Positions 40,805-50,174 of a DNA stretch of 64,000 nt are shown one piece after another. Each line of letters begins with the position of its first letter. Position 1 is the first letter of the stretch. The translations under genes and the position numbers were made by a program. The stretch spans positions 62,001-126,000 of the forward strand of contig JANQJF010000128.1 in assembly GCA_028281765.1 (NCBI GenBank). Direction: 5' to 3'. Origin of the DNA: Planctomycetota bacterium (lineage in GTDB: Bacteria; Planctomycetota; UBA1135; UBA2386). The notes beneath the pieces are model-generated. The model had not been told where the DNA came from. It saw only the letters and a list, made by a program, of their open reading frames with translations, and did not search any database.

Positions 40805-42469
40805 ATGAACCTCCCCGCCCTGCTCGCCCCCGTTCTCGCCGTTGCATCGCTGGCGGCCCAGTCGACGATCCACGTTCCGACGGAGGCCCCGACGATCGGT
40901 TCCGCCATCGCCGTCGCGACGAGCGGAGACACGATCTCGGTCGCGCCCGGGATCTACTTCGAACACGATCTCGACTTCGGCGGCCGAAACCTCGTGCTCC
41001 GCAGCACGGCGGGGCCGGACGCGACCTACCTCCATTCCGGAGGACTCGGACGACTGCTGCACTTCCAGAACGGTGAGACCGCGAACGCCGTCGTCGACGG
41101 GTTCACGCTCGTCGGCGGAAGGGCGCCGAACGGCACGGCGGGCGGGCCGTCCGTAGACGGGACGCCCGGCGCGCACGGCGGCGCCATCCGGATCGTCAAC
41201 GCGTCTCCCACCATCCGGCGGTGCGTGTTCCTGGACAATCGAGCAGGCCACGGCGGCGCCGGCGGCGACGGCAACGACGGCTGGGACGGCGACCCGGCCA
41301 CGGACGGCCAGCACGGGGGACACGGCGGCGACGGCGGCTGCGGCGGCGCGATTTCGATCGACGGCGGCGCGCCGAGAATTCTCAGTTGCGCGTTTACGTC
41401 CAATCGCGCCGGTGACGCGAGCTATGGCGGAGATGCCGGGGACGGCGGCGACGGGGACGACGGTGGCATCTTCGGAGCCGGTGGCGATGGCGGTAGCGGT
41501 GGTGACGGCGGAGACGGTGGCGACGGAGGCTCCGGCGGTGCCGTGTGCTTGCTGTCCGGCAGCGTCGAGATCGTGAACTGTTCGTTCTGGCAGAACCTCT
41601 CCGGCGGACCCGGCAACCGGGGTTCGGGCGGCGACCGCGGGCTCGGCGGCAGCGGCGTTCCGTCGGGAACGGACGGGGAAGACGGTGCGAACGGCATGAA
41701 CGGCGTCGTCCTCGGTGGCTCCGCGCTCGACGACCGCGCGTCCGGCATGAGCATCCGGAACTCGATCGTCTGGGCGAACTCGGGTTTCCCGATCCGGGGC
41801 ACGCCGACGATCGGATACTCGGATGTACAAGGTGGTTTCGCGGGCGTCGGAAACTTCGATTCCGATCCGCAGTGGACCTACCCCGGCAGTCACCGACTCG
41901 ACGCGACCTCGCCGTGCATCGGCGCCGGGGACCCCTCGCCCGCGGGCCTGTCGCCGCTCGATCTCGATGGCGAACCCCGCGTTGCCGGCGCCGTCGTCGA
42001 CATCGGCCCGGACGAGTTCGTGCCGGCGGCGACGGTCGCGAGCTTCGGCTGCGGCGTCAATCCACCGGGCAGCCTGAGCTGGCTCGCAGGACGACCGTCA
42101 CCCGGTGAGAACCTCGTCCTCGGAGTCGACAACCCGCTCGGCACTCAGGCGCAGGGTTCGTTCGCGTTCGTGTTGCTGACGCCGTTCCAGGCGCCGCTGT
42201 ATCCATGCGGCGTCGTCGTGCCCGGCTTCGGCATGGCCGGACCGGGCGCCGGCGGCGAAGCGCTCGTCGACCTCGCGACCGCGACCGTGCAGATCGACTC
42301 CCTCTGGTACGGTCCGGGGACACCGGCACCGGCCATCCTCGCGATCCCTGCCGATCCCGGTCTCTACGGCGTGACGTTCTACGCCCAGGGCCTGATGCTC
42401 GATCCGGTCGCCGCGCAGGGCGTCGGGTTCGGCTTCACGAACGGGATCGAGTTCGTCGTCGGGATCTGA
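40805..42469 (+). CDS. Secreted right-handed beta-helix protein with Gly-rich segment and shared C-terminal module
   Basis: 554 residues from ATG 40805; signal peptide MNLPALLAPVLAVASLAAQ. Beta-helix features: PTIGSAIAVATSGDTISVAP, GIYFEHDLDFGGRNLVLRST and repeated IRNSIVW/VNCSFWQN turns. Residues about 145-290 are collagen-like Gly/Asp repeats (HGGHGGDGGCGGA, GDGGSGGDGGDGG). SPCIGAGDPSP and DIGPDEFVP are typical choice-of-anchor ends. The module at the C-terminus contains FGCGVNPPG and YAQGLMLDPVAAQGVGF. Confidence 0.85.
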   Translation: MNLPALLAPVLAVASLAAQSTIHVPTEAPTIGSAIAVATSGDTISVAPGIYFEHDLDFGGRNLVLRSTAGPDATYLHSGGLGRLLHFQNGETANAVVDGFTLVGGRAPNGTAGGPSVDGTPGAHGGAIRIVNASPTIRRCVFLDNRAGHGGAGGDGNDGWDGDPATDGQHGGHGGDGGCGGAISIDGGAPRILSCAFTSNRAGDASYGGDAGDGGDGDDGGIFGAGGDGGSGGDGGDGGDGGSGGAVCLLSGSVEIVNCSFWQNLSGGPGNRGSGGDRGLGGSGVPSGTDGEDGANGMNGVVLGGSALDDRASGMSIRNSIVWANSGFPIRGTPTIGYSDVQGGFAGVGNFDSDPQWTYPGSHRLDATSPCIGAGDPSPAGLSPLDLDGEPRVAGAVVDIGPDEFVPAATVASFGCGVNPPGSLSWLAGRPSPGENLVLGVDNPLGTQAQGSFAFVLLTPFQAPLYPCGVVVPGFGMAGPGAGGEALVDLATATVQIDSLWYGPGTPAPAILAIPADPGLYGVTFYAQGLMLDPVAAQGVGFGFTNGIEFVVGI

Positions 42470-42527
42470 AGATTCCCGAGCATCGACGTCCCGTCTGCGC
42501 CGCTCCTGGCCTTTGTCGAGAAGACCC

Positions 42528-44183
42528 ATGATCTCCCGACTCATGACCACCGTCCTGTTCGCGTCGCTGGCGACGCCCTCCATTGTCGCGCAGTCGGAGA
42601 TCCGTCAGCTCGAGCCGATCCCCGAGGACGGCGGGTACGCGTGGAGCATCGCGAACGCGGGCGACGTGGACGGCGACGGGATCCCGGACACGATCGTCGG
42701 CGCGTTCCTGTCGACGATCACGGCACCGCCGTTCACGCTGACCGGTGCCGCGATCGTGTACTCGGGCTCGGACGGTAGCGAAATCTACCGCCGGTATGGC
42801 ACGGCCTACAACCAGTTCTTCGGCCGCGCCGTCAGCGGCGCCGGGGACGTCAACGGCGACGGGTTCGACGACTTCGTCGTCGGACAGTCGACGAGCGTAT
42901 TCCCGCAGGGTCCGGGCATGGCGTTCGTGTTCTCGGGCGCGGACGGCTTGGTCCTCCACAACCCGACGGGCCTCGCGGACGGAGACTTCTTCGGCCACTC
43001 GTGCGCGGCCGCGGGCGACGTCAACGGCGACGGCTTCGACGACGTGATCATCGGCGCGGACCAGGTCGACCCGAGTCACCCGCTGTTCGCCTGGTTCGGT
43101 CCCGGCTACGCCAAGGTCATCTCCGGACGAGACGGCTCAGTGCTGCACACGTTCACCGGCACTTCGACGGGATATCGCTTCGGCGCGTTCGTCGGCGGTC
43201 TCGGCGACGTCGACGGCGACGGCTTCGACGACGTGTTCGTCGGGGCAGCCGGCCAGCCCGCGTTCGGCAACGGCTACGTGCGCGTCTTCTCGGGCGCCGA
43301 CGGAACGATGATCCGTGAGCACGCGGGCGGCCAGCTCTTCGGCGGGCACGTCGCGTCCGCCGGCGACTGCGACGGGGACGGCACGACGGACTACCTCGTC
43401 TCCGACTCGGGCTCGGCTGTGTTCCCGGCACTCGTCCATCTCTACTCCGGCGCCACCGGAGCGGAGCTGCACACCTTCTCCGGCCCGAGCCCGGAGTTCG
43501 GCAGCACCGTGTCCTCCGCCGGCGACGTGAACGGCGACGGCTTCGACGAAGTCGCGATCACCGAGTTCTCGACGTCCGTGACGGTGTTCACGCTGCACCC
43601 GGCTCCCGCTGCGATCCACACGTTCCCCGCACCGGCTCCCGGCCAGGACAGCTTCGGACAAACGCTCTCGCCCGCCGGCGACGTCGACGACGACGGGTTC
43701 GGCGATCTCTTGGTCGGCGCCCCGCAGGCACAGCACCCGACGGGACTAGGTCGCGTCTACGTCTACGACCTCGGGGCCACCGGCACCCCGCCGCGCGCAC
43801 GCACCCACGGACGCGCCTGCCTCGGCGGCGCGGGCCTGCTCCGCATCGACCAAGACGGGCACGCTCGCGTGGGGACGACGATGCAAGCGAAGCTGCGCGG
43901 CGCATCGCCGACGACGATGGCCCAGCTGTTGGTCGGAGAGTCGGTCGACGTGCCGCTCGACCCGATCGGCATGACCGGCTGCTCGCTGTTCGTCGCACCC
44001 TTCGCGAGCGCATCGACGCTCACCGATGCGCACGGCCGCGCGGCGATCGACCTGACTTGGCCGAACAACCCGTCCGTGATCGGAGTCCCGGTCGATCTCC
44101 AATGGGCGAGCCTGGAGCTCACGGCGCCGCACGCGATCCCCGTCGCGACGAGCAACGCGCTCGCGACGATCGTCGGTTCCTGA
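42528..44183 (+). CDS. Secreted FG-GAP repeat protein with shared C-terminal module
   Basis: 551 residues from ATG 42528; signal peptide MISRLMTTVLFASLATPSIV ending AQ. Six or seven FG-GAP/VCBS units of about 55 residues carry Ca-binding loops such as AGDVDGDGIPDTIVGAF, AGDVNGDGFDDFVVGQS and LGDVDGDGFDDVFVGAA, the pattern of an integrin-like seven-blade propeller. The C-terminus is the shared module (GRACLGGAG, PLDPIGMTGCSLFVAP, TSNALATIV). Likely surface or matrix protein. Confidence 0.9.
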   Translation: MISRLMTTVLFASLATPSIVAQSEIRQLEPIPEDGGYAWSIANAGDVDGDGIPDTIVGAFLSTITAPPFTLTGAAIVYSGSDGSEIYRRYGTAYNQFFGRAVSGAGDVNGDGFDDFVVGQSTSVFPQGPGMAFVFSGADGLVLHNPTGLADGDFFGHSCAAAGDVNGDGFDDVIIGADQVDPSHPLFAWFGPGYAKVISGRDGSVLHTFTGTSTGYRFGAFVGGLGDVDGDGFDDVFVGAAGQPAFGNGYVRVFSGADGTMIREHAGGQLFGGHVASAGDCDGDGTTDYLVSDSGSAVFPALVHLYSGATGAELHTFSGPSPEFGSTVSSAGDVNGDGFDEVAITEFSTSVTVFTLHPAPAAIHTFPAPAPGQDSFGQTLSPAGDVDDDGFGDLLVGAPQAQHPTGLGRVYVYDLGATGTPPRARTHGRACLGGAGLLRIDQDGHARVGTTMQAKLRGASPTTMAQLLVGESVDVPLDPIGMTGCSLFVAPFASASTLTDAHGRAAIDLTWPNNPSVIGVPVDLQWASLELTAPHAIPVATSNALATIVGS

Positions 44184-44251
44184 GTTCTTCGTCCCGCAGC
44201 GCGTCGGGATGGCGTTTGGAGGGTCGTTCCCCGTTCCCTGGAGGTTTCGTG

Positions 44252-45424
44252 ATGATCCGAGTGCTCGCTTCCTGCCTGCTTCCCCTCTGTCTCGCTTCCG
44301 TCGGCGCGCAGATCGTCGTCGACCCCGGCGGCGGCGGCGACTTCACGACTCTCCAACCGGCGATCGACGCCGCGGCGCCGTTCACGACGATCCGCGTCGT
44401 CAGTGGCAGCTACGGACCGGTCACGATCGACCGGACCCTGACGATCGTGGGCGACCCGAGGCCGACGATCCGCGCGGCCACGACCGGTCCCGGATTCGTC
44501 CAGCCTCCGGCCGTGAGCCTGAGCGGCTCGGGCTCGGACCGCATCGTGTTCCAGAACGTGGAACTCGGCGGCAGCATCGTCGACGGGAACTCCTACAGCG
44601 CCGCCGGCTCGCCGATCGCCGGCTCGGGCTTCGCGCAACTCCAGCTCGCCGACTCGACCGTCCGGGCACCGGAGTGGTTCCAGGTCACGGGAACCGCCCA
44701 TGGCGTGCCCGCGATCGACGTCGACTTCGCGCTGTCGATCCTGCTCGTGCGCTGCGACGTCGCGGGCTCGATGTCGCCCGACGACCCGGGCGCGAACGAC
44801 GTGTTTCCGTTCGACGGACCGGTCGGCATCGATGCGCCAGGCGCGAACGTGCTGGTCATCGACTCCGAAGTCCTCGGCGGCGGCGCCGGAGAGACCCGTT
44901 TCGTGTCAATCCCACCGGTATCGGATCACCCCTGCCCGTGCATTCCCGCGAGCGGCAACGGCGGCGCGGGCATCCTCGCGCAGCGCGTGTTCTCCGTACA
45001 GTCCCTGATCCGCGGCGGCGAGGGGAGCGAGGTGTTCTTCCTAGGCGAACCCTACGGGCATCAGCTCGACGGCGTCCCCGTGATCGCAACGACGCACACG
45101 GCGTACGCGCAGCGCTTGAGCTCGACGCGCGCACCGCGAATCGGCGAACCGTTCGACGTGTTCGTCTCGCCAACCCTCGAGCAGAGCGCGACGCTGCTGT
45201 TCGGAGCGATGCGCGTGCCACCGCTGCCGGCACTCGGCGCGGACCTGTTCCTGGATCCCCTCCAGCCGATCACCCCGCTGTCCATGGCGGCGAGTCAGAG
45301 TTCGTTCCGCGTCAGCGTGCCGAACGACACCGACCTGATCGGAACGCGCTTCGGCCTACAGCTCGCGGAAGTCGCGGCATCCCTGACCCTGTCCAACCCC
45401 GTCATCGAAGTCATTACGTTCTGA
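44252..45424 (+). CDS. Secreted beta-helix protein, first of a tandem pair
   Basis: 390 residues from ATG 44252, which has GGAGG just upstream. Signal peptide MIRVLASCLLPLCLASVGAQ. The opening IVVDPGGGGDFTTLQPAIDA is the start of a right-handed parallel beta-helix (pectate-lyase-like) repeat. Further turns such as NVELGGSIVDGNSYS and LVIDSEVLGGGAGE follow. A short variant of the C-terminal module closes the protein (DLFLDPLQPITPLSMAA). The next gene encodes a same-length paralogue. Confidence 0.85.
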   Translation: MIRVLASCLLPLCLASVGAQIVVDPGGGGDFTTLQPAIDAAAPFTTIRVVSGSYGPVTIDRTLTIVGDPRPTIRAATTGPGFVQPPAVSLSGSGSDRIVFQNVELGGSIVDGNSYSAAGSPIAGSGFAQLQLADSTVRAPEWFQVTGTAHGVPAIDVDFALSILLVRCDVAGSMSPDDPGANDVFPFDGPVGIDAPGANVLVIDSEVLGGGAGETRFVSIPPVSDHPCPCIPASGNGGAGILAQRVFSVQSLIRGGEGSEVFFLGEPYGHQLDGVPVIATTHTAYAQRLSSTRAPRIGEPFDVFVSPTLEQSATLLFGAMRVPPLPALGADLFLDPLQPITPLSMAASQSSFRVSVPNDTDLIGTRFGLQLAEVAASLTLSNPVIEVITF

Positions 45425-45433
45425 GAAGCTCTC

Positions 45434-46606
45434 ATGTTCCGCAACCTGCTCGCCGGAGCGACCATCGCGCTCCTCTCTACGCCCGCCGCGACCCAGATCG
45501 TCGTCGATCCTGGCGGCGGCGGCGACTACACCGAACTCCAGGCCGCGATCGACGCGGCGGCCCCCTTCTCGGTGATTCGAGTCGTCGGCGGCTCCTACGG
45601 TGCGATCGCAGTCGACCGAACCCTGACGATCATCGGCGATCCGATGCCGGAGATCGTGGCCCCACGAGGCGGCATCGGCCCGTTCCAGCCGGCTGCGATC
45701 GAGCTCCAGGGCTCCGGCTCGGACGCTCTCACGCTCGTCAACCTTCGCGTCGGCGGTGGGCTCGTCAGTGAGCTCGAAGGCTTCGCGGTCGCCGGTCCGG
45801 CAATCGACGGCGCCGGGTTCACCCGACTGCACGTCCAAGACTGCGTCGTGAGCGGCCCGGAGTGGACCGACCTCGACGGCATCAAGCCGGGCGCACAAGC
45901 CATCCGGCTCGAGTTCGCGCAGCAGATCGCGATCGTTCGGAGTGAGCTGACCGCGTCTCGTTCGGTCGCGATGCTCGTGAACGACGTCTTCCCGCCGAAC
46001 GGTGTCGCCGCCATCGACGCCCCGGGCGCGCAGGTGTTCGTCACCGGTTCGACGATCCGCGGCAGCTCGGTCGGACCGACCGTGATCGAAGGGATTCCAC
46101 CGCTGCCGGCACCGTGTCCGTGCCCGGCGCACTCGGGCGACGGCGGCCCCGGCATCGTCGCGGCAGGCGTGACGGTCGTCGGCTCGATCGTGCGCGGCGG
46201 TGACGGCTCCGAAGTGACCCACTTCGGCCAGCCGTGGGGTCACCAGCTCGACGGCGTTCCGATCGTCGCGACCCGCAGTGACGCACTCCCCGAAACCCTG
46301 GTCTCGACGGGATCGCCCGCACTCGACTCGCAGTACTTCGCGTTCTTCGCGCCGTCGCCGACGAGCGTGAGCACGCTGATGTTCGGCGCGCCCCGCGAGA
46401 ATCCGATCCCGGTGCTCGGCGCACTCCTGTTCCTGGATCTGTTCCAGCCGATCACGCCGCTGCCGGTGTCGGCCGGACAGTCGGTCTACGGCTTCCAGGT
46501 CGGCTCGGATCCGTCGCTCGCGGGCCTGACGTTCGCGCTACAGCTGGGCACGATCTCGAGCACGCTCACGCTTTCGAATCCGGTGTTCGAGACGATCACG
46601 TTCTGA
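45434..46606 (+). CDS. Secreted beta-helix protein, second of a tandem pair
   Basis: 390 residues, exactly the length of the upstream neighbour and similar along its whole length (IVVDPGGGGDYTELQAAIDA, LTIIGDPMPEIVAP, GHQLDGVPIVATRSDALPET). Signal peptide MFRNLLAGATIALLSTPAAT. It begins 9 nt after the upstream stop, so the pair is an in-tandem duplication in one operon. The Cys-rich PCPCPAHSGDGG loop corresponds to PCPCIPASGNGG in the neighbour. Confidence 0.86.
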   Translation: MFRNLLAGATIALLSTPAATQIVVDPGGGGDYTELQAAIDAAAPFSVIRVVGGSYGAIAVDRTLTIIGDPMPEIVAPRGGIGPFQPAAIELQGSGSDALTLVNLRVGGGLVSELEGFAVAGPAIDGAGFTRLHVQDCVVSGPEWTDLDGIKPGAQAIRLEFAQQIAIVRSELTASRSVAMLVNDVFPPNGVAAIDAPGAQVFVTGSTIRGSSVGPTVIEGIPPLPAPCPCPAHSGDGGPGIVAAGVTVVGSIVRGGDGSEVTHFGQPWGHQLDGVPIVATRSDALPETLVSTGSPALDSQYFAFFAPSPTSVSTLMFGAPRENPIPVLGALLFLDLFQPITPLPVSAGQSVYGFQVGSDPSLAGLTFALQLGTISSTLTLSNPVFETITF

Positions 46607-46620
46607 GGAGCCGGCGCGGC

Positions 46621-47697
46621 TCAGTCGAGCCAGCCGCCGCCGAGCACGAGGTCGTCGTCGTAGAACACGGCCGCCTGTCCCGGCGTGATCGCGAACGCCG
46701 GATCCGCGAACTCGATCGTCACCACGGTCGGGTCCGTCGGGTCCGGCACGATCCGCGCCGGAGTCGGCGCCGAGCGCGCGCGGATCTTGACCTCGCACGA
46801 GGTGCCCTCGCCGCTCGGCACGTCGACGAGCCAGTTCACGCCGCGCACGAGCGCTGTCGCCGACTGCACTTCGTCACGCGTCCCGAGGACGATCGTGCCG
46901 CTGTCGGCATCGATCTGTTTGACGAAGTGTGGCGTCCCGAGCGCGGGCAGCCCACGCCGCTGGCCGACCGTGAACGCGTCGATTCCGTCGTGCTCCCCGA
47001 CCACGTCGCCGCGCACGTTGACGAACGTGCCGGGCACGCCGGCGCCCGCACGGCCGCGCACGATGTCGCGGTAGTCGCCCGACGTGACGAAGCAGATCTC
47101 CATCGACTCGGGCTTCTCCGCCGTGACGAGATCCGCGCGCCGCGCGTGTTCGCGAACTTCGGCCTTCGTCATGTCGCCGAGCGGGAAGTGCACGCGCGGC
47201 AGCAGCGTGCGATCGATCCCGAACAGGTAGTACGACTGGTCCTTTTGGTCGTCGCGCGCGCGGTAGAGCTTGCCGTCGTCGACCCGCGCGTAGTGCCCGG
47301 TCGCGACACCGTGCGCACCGAGATCCTCGGCGACCGTGAAAAGGTGTCCGAACTTCAGATCCTGGTTGCACAGCACACAGGGGTTCGGCGTGCGGCCGCG
47401 TCGGTACTCCGCGACGAAGTGATCGATGATCCGCTTGAACTCGGCCGCGTAGTCCACCGCGTAGAACGGCACGTCGAGCTTGGCCGCGACGCGGGCGGCA
47501 TCCCTCGAGTCCGACGCCGAGCAGCACGACTTCTCGGCCGCCGGCCCCTTGCCGGAGATCCCGTTGCGCATGAACACGCCGACCACGTCCAGCCCCGCCT
47601 CCTTGAGCAGGAGCGCGACGACGCTGCTGTCCACGCCCCCGGACATCGCGGCGAGGACCGGCGCAGAACTGCCGGGTGTTGGAGTCTCTGGTGACAT
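46621..47697 (-). CDS. mnmA: tRNA-specific 2-thiouridylase MnmA
   Basis: 358 residues, a normal length. PP-loop ATP pyrophosphatase motif AAMSGGVDSSVVALLLKEAG; substrate region CNQDLKFGHL with Cys in PNPCVLC; catalytic second Cys in ESMEICFVTSGDY; plus DQSYYLFGI. It makes the 2-thio group of U34 in tRNA Lys, Glu and Gln using a sulfur relay. Convergent with the beta-helix gene. If 2-selenouridine is also formed, a SelU-like protein would be needed, and none is in the window. Confidence 0.97.
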   Translation of the reverse strand: MSPETPTPGSSAPVLAAMSGGVDSSVVALLLKEAGLDVVGVFMRNGISGKGPAAEKSCCSASDSRDAARVAAKLDVPFYAVDYAAEFKRIIDHFVAEYRRGRTPNPCVLCNQDLKFGHLFTVAEDLGAHGVATGHYARVDDGKLYRARDDQKDQSYYLFGIDRTLLPRVHFPLGDMTKAEVREHARRADLVTAEKPESMEICFVTSGDYRDIVRGRAGAGVPGTFVNVRGDVVGEHDGIDAFTVGQRRGLPALGTPHFVKQIDADSGTIVLGTRDEVQSATALVRGVNWLVDVPSGEGTSCEVKIRARSAPTPARIVPDPTDPTVVTIEFADPAFAITPGQAAVFYDDDLVLGGGWLD

Positions 47698-47789
47698 TGA
47701 TTGCTGGGAAATAAGACGGCGGATCCTATATTTCCGCCCCCTTCCTGACCCGCGGGAGCCTAACGGCCCCGCCGGAGGCCCGATAGTCG

Positions 47790-48266
47790 ATGATTGCCGA
47801 ATCGCTCACGTTGCGCGCCGAGTTCCTCCCCCAGAAGGGCCAGAGCACCGGCGACGCACCGCCCGCTGGCGTGACCGGACCGGCCGGCGCCGGCCCGGCC
47901 GAGACCGGCGGCACGCCGGGGACGGTCGATCCCAACGGAGCTCCCGGCGGCGCTCCGCGGCAGCAGGACCCGATGAAGGGCTGCTACGAGTCGCTGCCGA
48001 TGATCCTGCTGATGGTCGGCGTGTTCTACTTCCTGCTGATCCGCCCCCAGCAGAAGCAGGAGAAGCAGCGCAAGGAGATGGTCAGCGCCCTGAAGAAGGG
48101 CGACGCCGTCGTCATGAACAGCGGAATGCACGGCATCGTCGAGGAGCTGACGGAGAAGACCGTCCGCGTCCGCGTCGACTCCAACGTCGTGCTGATGTTC
48201 GATCGCGGCTCGATCCAGCGCAGCGAGTCGCTCGGCGGTGAAGACGCCGGGCAGAAGGCCTCCTGA
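47790..48266 (+). CDS. yajC: Preprotein translocase subunit YajC
   Basis: 158 residues. The YajC core is at the transmembrane segment LPMILLMVGVFYFLLIRPQQ (about residues 69-88), followed by KQEKQRKEMVSALKKGDAVV and GMHGIVEELTEKTVRVRVD. Unusually for a ~110-residue family, it has a 60-residue Gly/Pro-rich N-terminal extension (GDAPPAGVTGPAGAGPAETG). YajC accompanies SecDF at the Sec translocon; no secD/F is seen here. Confidence 0.94.
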   Translation: MIAESLTLRAEFLPQKGQSTGDAPPAGVTGPAGAGPAETGGTPGTVDPNGAPGGAPRQQDPMKGCYESLPMILLMVGVFYFLLIRPQQKQEKQRKEMVSALKKGDAVVMNSGMHGIVEELTEKTVRVRVDSNVVLMFDRGSIQRSESLGGEDAGQKAS

Positions 48267-48630
48267 CTCCAGCGGCCGCGCCGGCGAGGACCTCGCGGCG
48301 CGCCATCTGCGCCGCCTCGGATTCCGGATCGTCGCGCGCAACCTGCGCACGACCGCCGCGGAGATCGACATCCTGGTCCGGCGCCGCCGGACCTACGCAG
48401 CCGTCGAAGTGAAGAGCCGGGCCCACCATCCCGCCCCCGAGCGCGCCGTCTCGATCGAGCAGGTCGATCGCCTCGAGGAGGCACTGCGGCGACTCACCCC
48501 GCGGCTCCGTCCGAGACCCCACCTCCTCCGCGTCGACATCGTCGCGGTGAGGTGGCCCTGCCAACCCCGCCAGGATCCCGAAATCCGACACTTCGCGGGC
48601 ACCCCGTTTCCAGCCCCGAACGACCCGTAG
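48238..48630 (+). CDS. UPF0102 (YraN-like) endonuclease-fold protein
   Basis: 130 residues from GTG 48238, overlapping yajC by 29 nt. Family pattern GRAGEDLAARHLRRLGFRIV, RNLRTTAAEIDILVRRRRTY and AAVEVKSRAHH, the restriction-endonuclease-like core. Its biological role is unsettled. The short C-terminus (PCQPRQDPEIRHF) resembles other members. The overlap suggests translational coupling with yajC. Confidence 0.88.
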   Translation: MKTPGRRPPDSSGRAGEDLAARHLRRLGFRIVARNLRTTAAEIDILVRRRRTYAAVEVKSRAHHPAPERAVSIEQVDRLEEALRRLTPRLRPRPHLLRVDIVAVRWPCQPRQDPEIRHFAGTPFPAPNDP

Positions 48631-48755
48631 GAAGGCCCCGATGCGACCGCGCTCCCGCGCCTGTTTTTCCCAGGCCGATGGAAGAAGCGGTACTTGCAAC
48701 AGTTCGTCCACAGAGGTCCCGTGGGCGCCCTGCCGCACCGCCGCCTCTCCCACCG

Positions 48756-50174
48756 ATGCCGACTCTTCGCGAACAGATCATCCCGCGCCGCAAGCTGATG
48801 CTGATGGCGTCGGAGACCGCCCTGATCATGGCGGTCCTGTTCCTCGGCACGACGTTCGCGCCGGGCGCGCGGCAGTTCGAGTTCGACCCGATCGGCAGTG
48901 AGGTCCTGCGCGGCCTGCTGTCGTGCTTCACGATCTCGCTGCTGTGCCAGGTGTCGCTGTCCTACAACGACCTCTACGACTGGCGCGTCTCGCAGAACCG
49001 GGCGGAGCTCTCGCACCGCCTGCTGCACTCGGCCGGCTACGCGCTCGTGATGATCGCGGCGGTCGTGCTGCTCGTGCCGTCGCTGTTCTACTTCCCCGGC
49101 CTGAGCAACGTCTCGGACGAAACCTGGAAGCTGATCGTGCTCGTGCTGGTCAGCTTCGCGGTGATCTACGCGTGGCGCTTCTGCTTCCACTGGTTCTTCT
49201 ACAAGTGGAACTTCGGCGAGCGCGTGCTGATCCTCGGCACCGGTCCCCGCGCGCGGGAGATCGAACAGCTGATCTCGGCGCACCGCATGGCCGGCTTCGA
49301 GGTCGCGGGCATGGTCGGCGAGCTGCCCGCGAACTCGGGCCTCAACGGCTCCGAGAACGCAGCGGTCCTCGTCGAGCTCGCGCAGGAGCACGGCGCCGCG
49401 CGCGTCATCGTCGCTCTCGAAGAGCGCCGGGGGACGCTACCCGTCACCGAGCTGCTCGCCTGCCGCATGGCCGGCATCTCGGTCGAAGAGACCGAGGCGA
49501 TGTACGAACGGCTGACCGGCAAGATCGCCGTCACGAGCCTGCGCCCGTCCTACCTGATCTTCGGCAGCGGCTTCGCGAAGCACCCGGTCGCCGGCGCGAT
49601 CAAGCGCGTGATCGACATCGTCGTGTCGCTCGTCGGCCTGATCATCGCGTTCCCGCTGTGCGTGATCGTGACGATCGTCGTCAAACTCGACAGCAAGGGT
49701 CCCGTGTTCTTCAAGCAAGAGCGCGTCGGCCAGGACGGCGAGCTCTTCAACGTGATCAAGTTCCGCACGATGACCGTCGACGCCGAGAAGAACTCGGGCC
49801 CGGTGTTCGCCGGCAAGAACGACGCCCGGGTCACGCGGCCCGGCAAGTTCTTACGGCTGACCCGCATCGACGAAATCCCGCAGATGCTGAACGTGTTGAC
49901 CGGCCACATGTCGTTCGTCGGTCCACGCCCCGAGCGACCGTTCTTCGTCGAAGAACTCGCGAAGAAGAATCCGTACTACATGCTGCGCCACACCGTGAAG
50001 CCCGGCCTCACCGGCTGGGCCCAGGTGATGCACCACTACGGCGCGAGCTTCGATGACTCGATCGAGAAGCTTCGCTACGACCTCTACTACATCAAGAACC
50101 TCAGCCCACTGTTCGACCTGAACATCATCCTGCGGACCGGCGGGGTGGTGCTGTTCGGCAAGGGAGCCCGATGA
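48756..50174 (+). CDS. Exopolysaccharide polyprenyl glycosylphosphotransferase
   Basis: 472 residues from ATG 48756; an ATG at 48678 is possible but adds a Pro/Arg-rich leader. Several transmembrane helices lie in the first 150 residues. A CoA-binding-like domain follows (RVLILGTGPRAREIEQLI). A further helix about 285-310 (VIDIVVSLVGLIIAFPLC) leads into the catalytic domain: GPVFFKQERVGQDGELFNVI, KFRTM, TRIDEIPQMLNVLTGHMSFV and GPRPERPFF. It transfers a sugar-1-phosphate to undecaprenyl phosphate, the first step of exopolysaccharide assembly. No other EPS genes are here. Shares ATGA with serA. Confidence 0.92.
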   Translation: MPTLREQIIPRRKLMLMASETALIMAVLFLGTTFAPGARQFEFDPIGSEVLRGLLSCFTISLLCQVSLSYNDLYDWRVSQNRAELSHRLLHSAGYALVMIAAVVLLVPSLFYFPGLSNVSDETWKLIVLVLVSFAVIYAWRFCFHWFFYKWNFGERVLILGTGPRAREIEQLISAHRMAGFEVAGMVGELPANSGLNGSENAAVLVELAQEHGAARVIVALEERRGTLPVTELLACRMAGISVEETEAMYERLTGKIAVTSLRPSYLIFGSGFAKHPVAGAIKRVIDIVVSLVGLIIAFPLCVIVTIVVKLDSKGPVFFKQERVGQDGELFNVIKFRTMTVDAEKNSGPVFAGKNDARVTRPGKFLRLTRIDEIPQMLNVLTGHMSFVGPRPERPFFVEELAKKNPYYMLRHTVKPGLTGWAQVMHHYGASFDDSIEKLRYDLYYIKNLSPLFDLNIILRTGGVVLFGKGAR

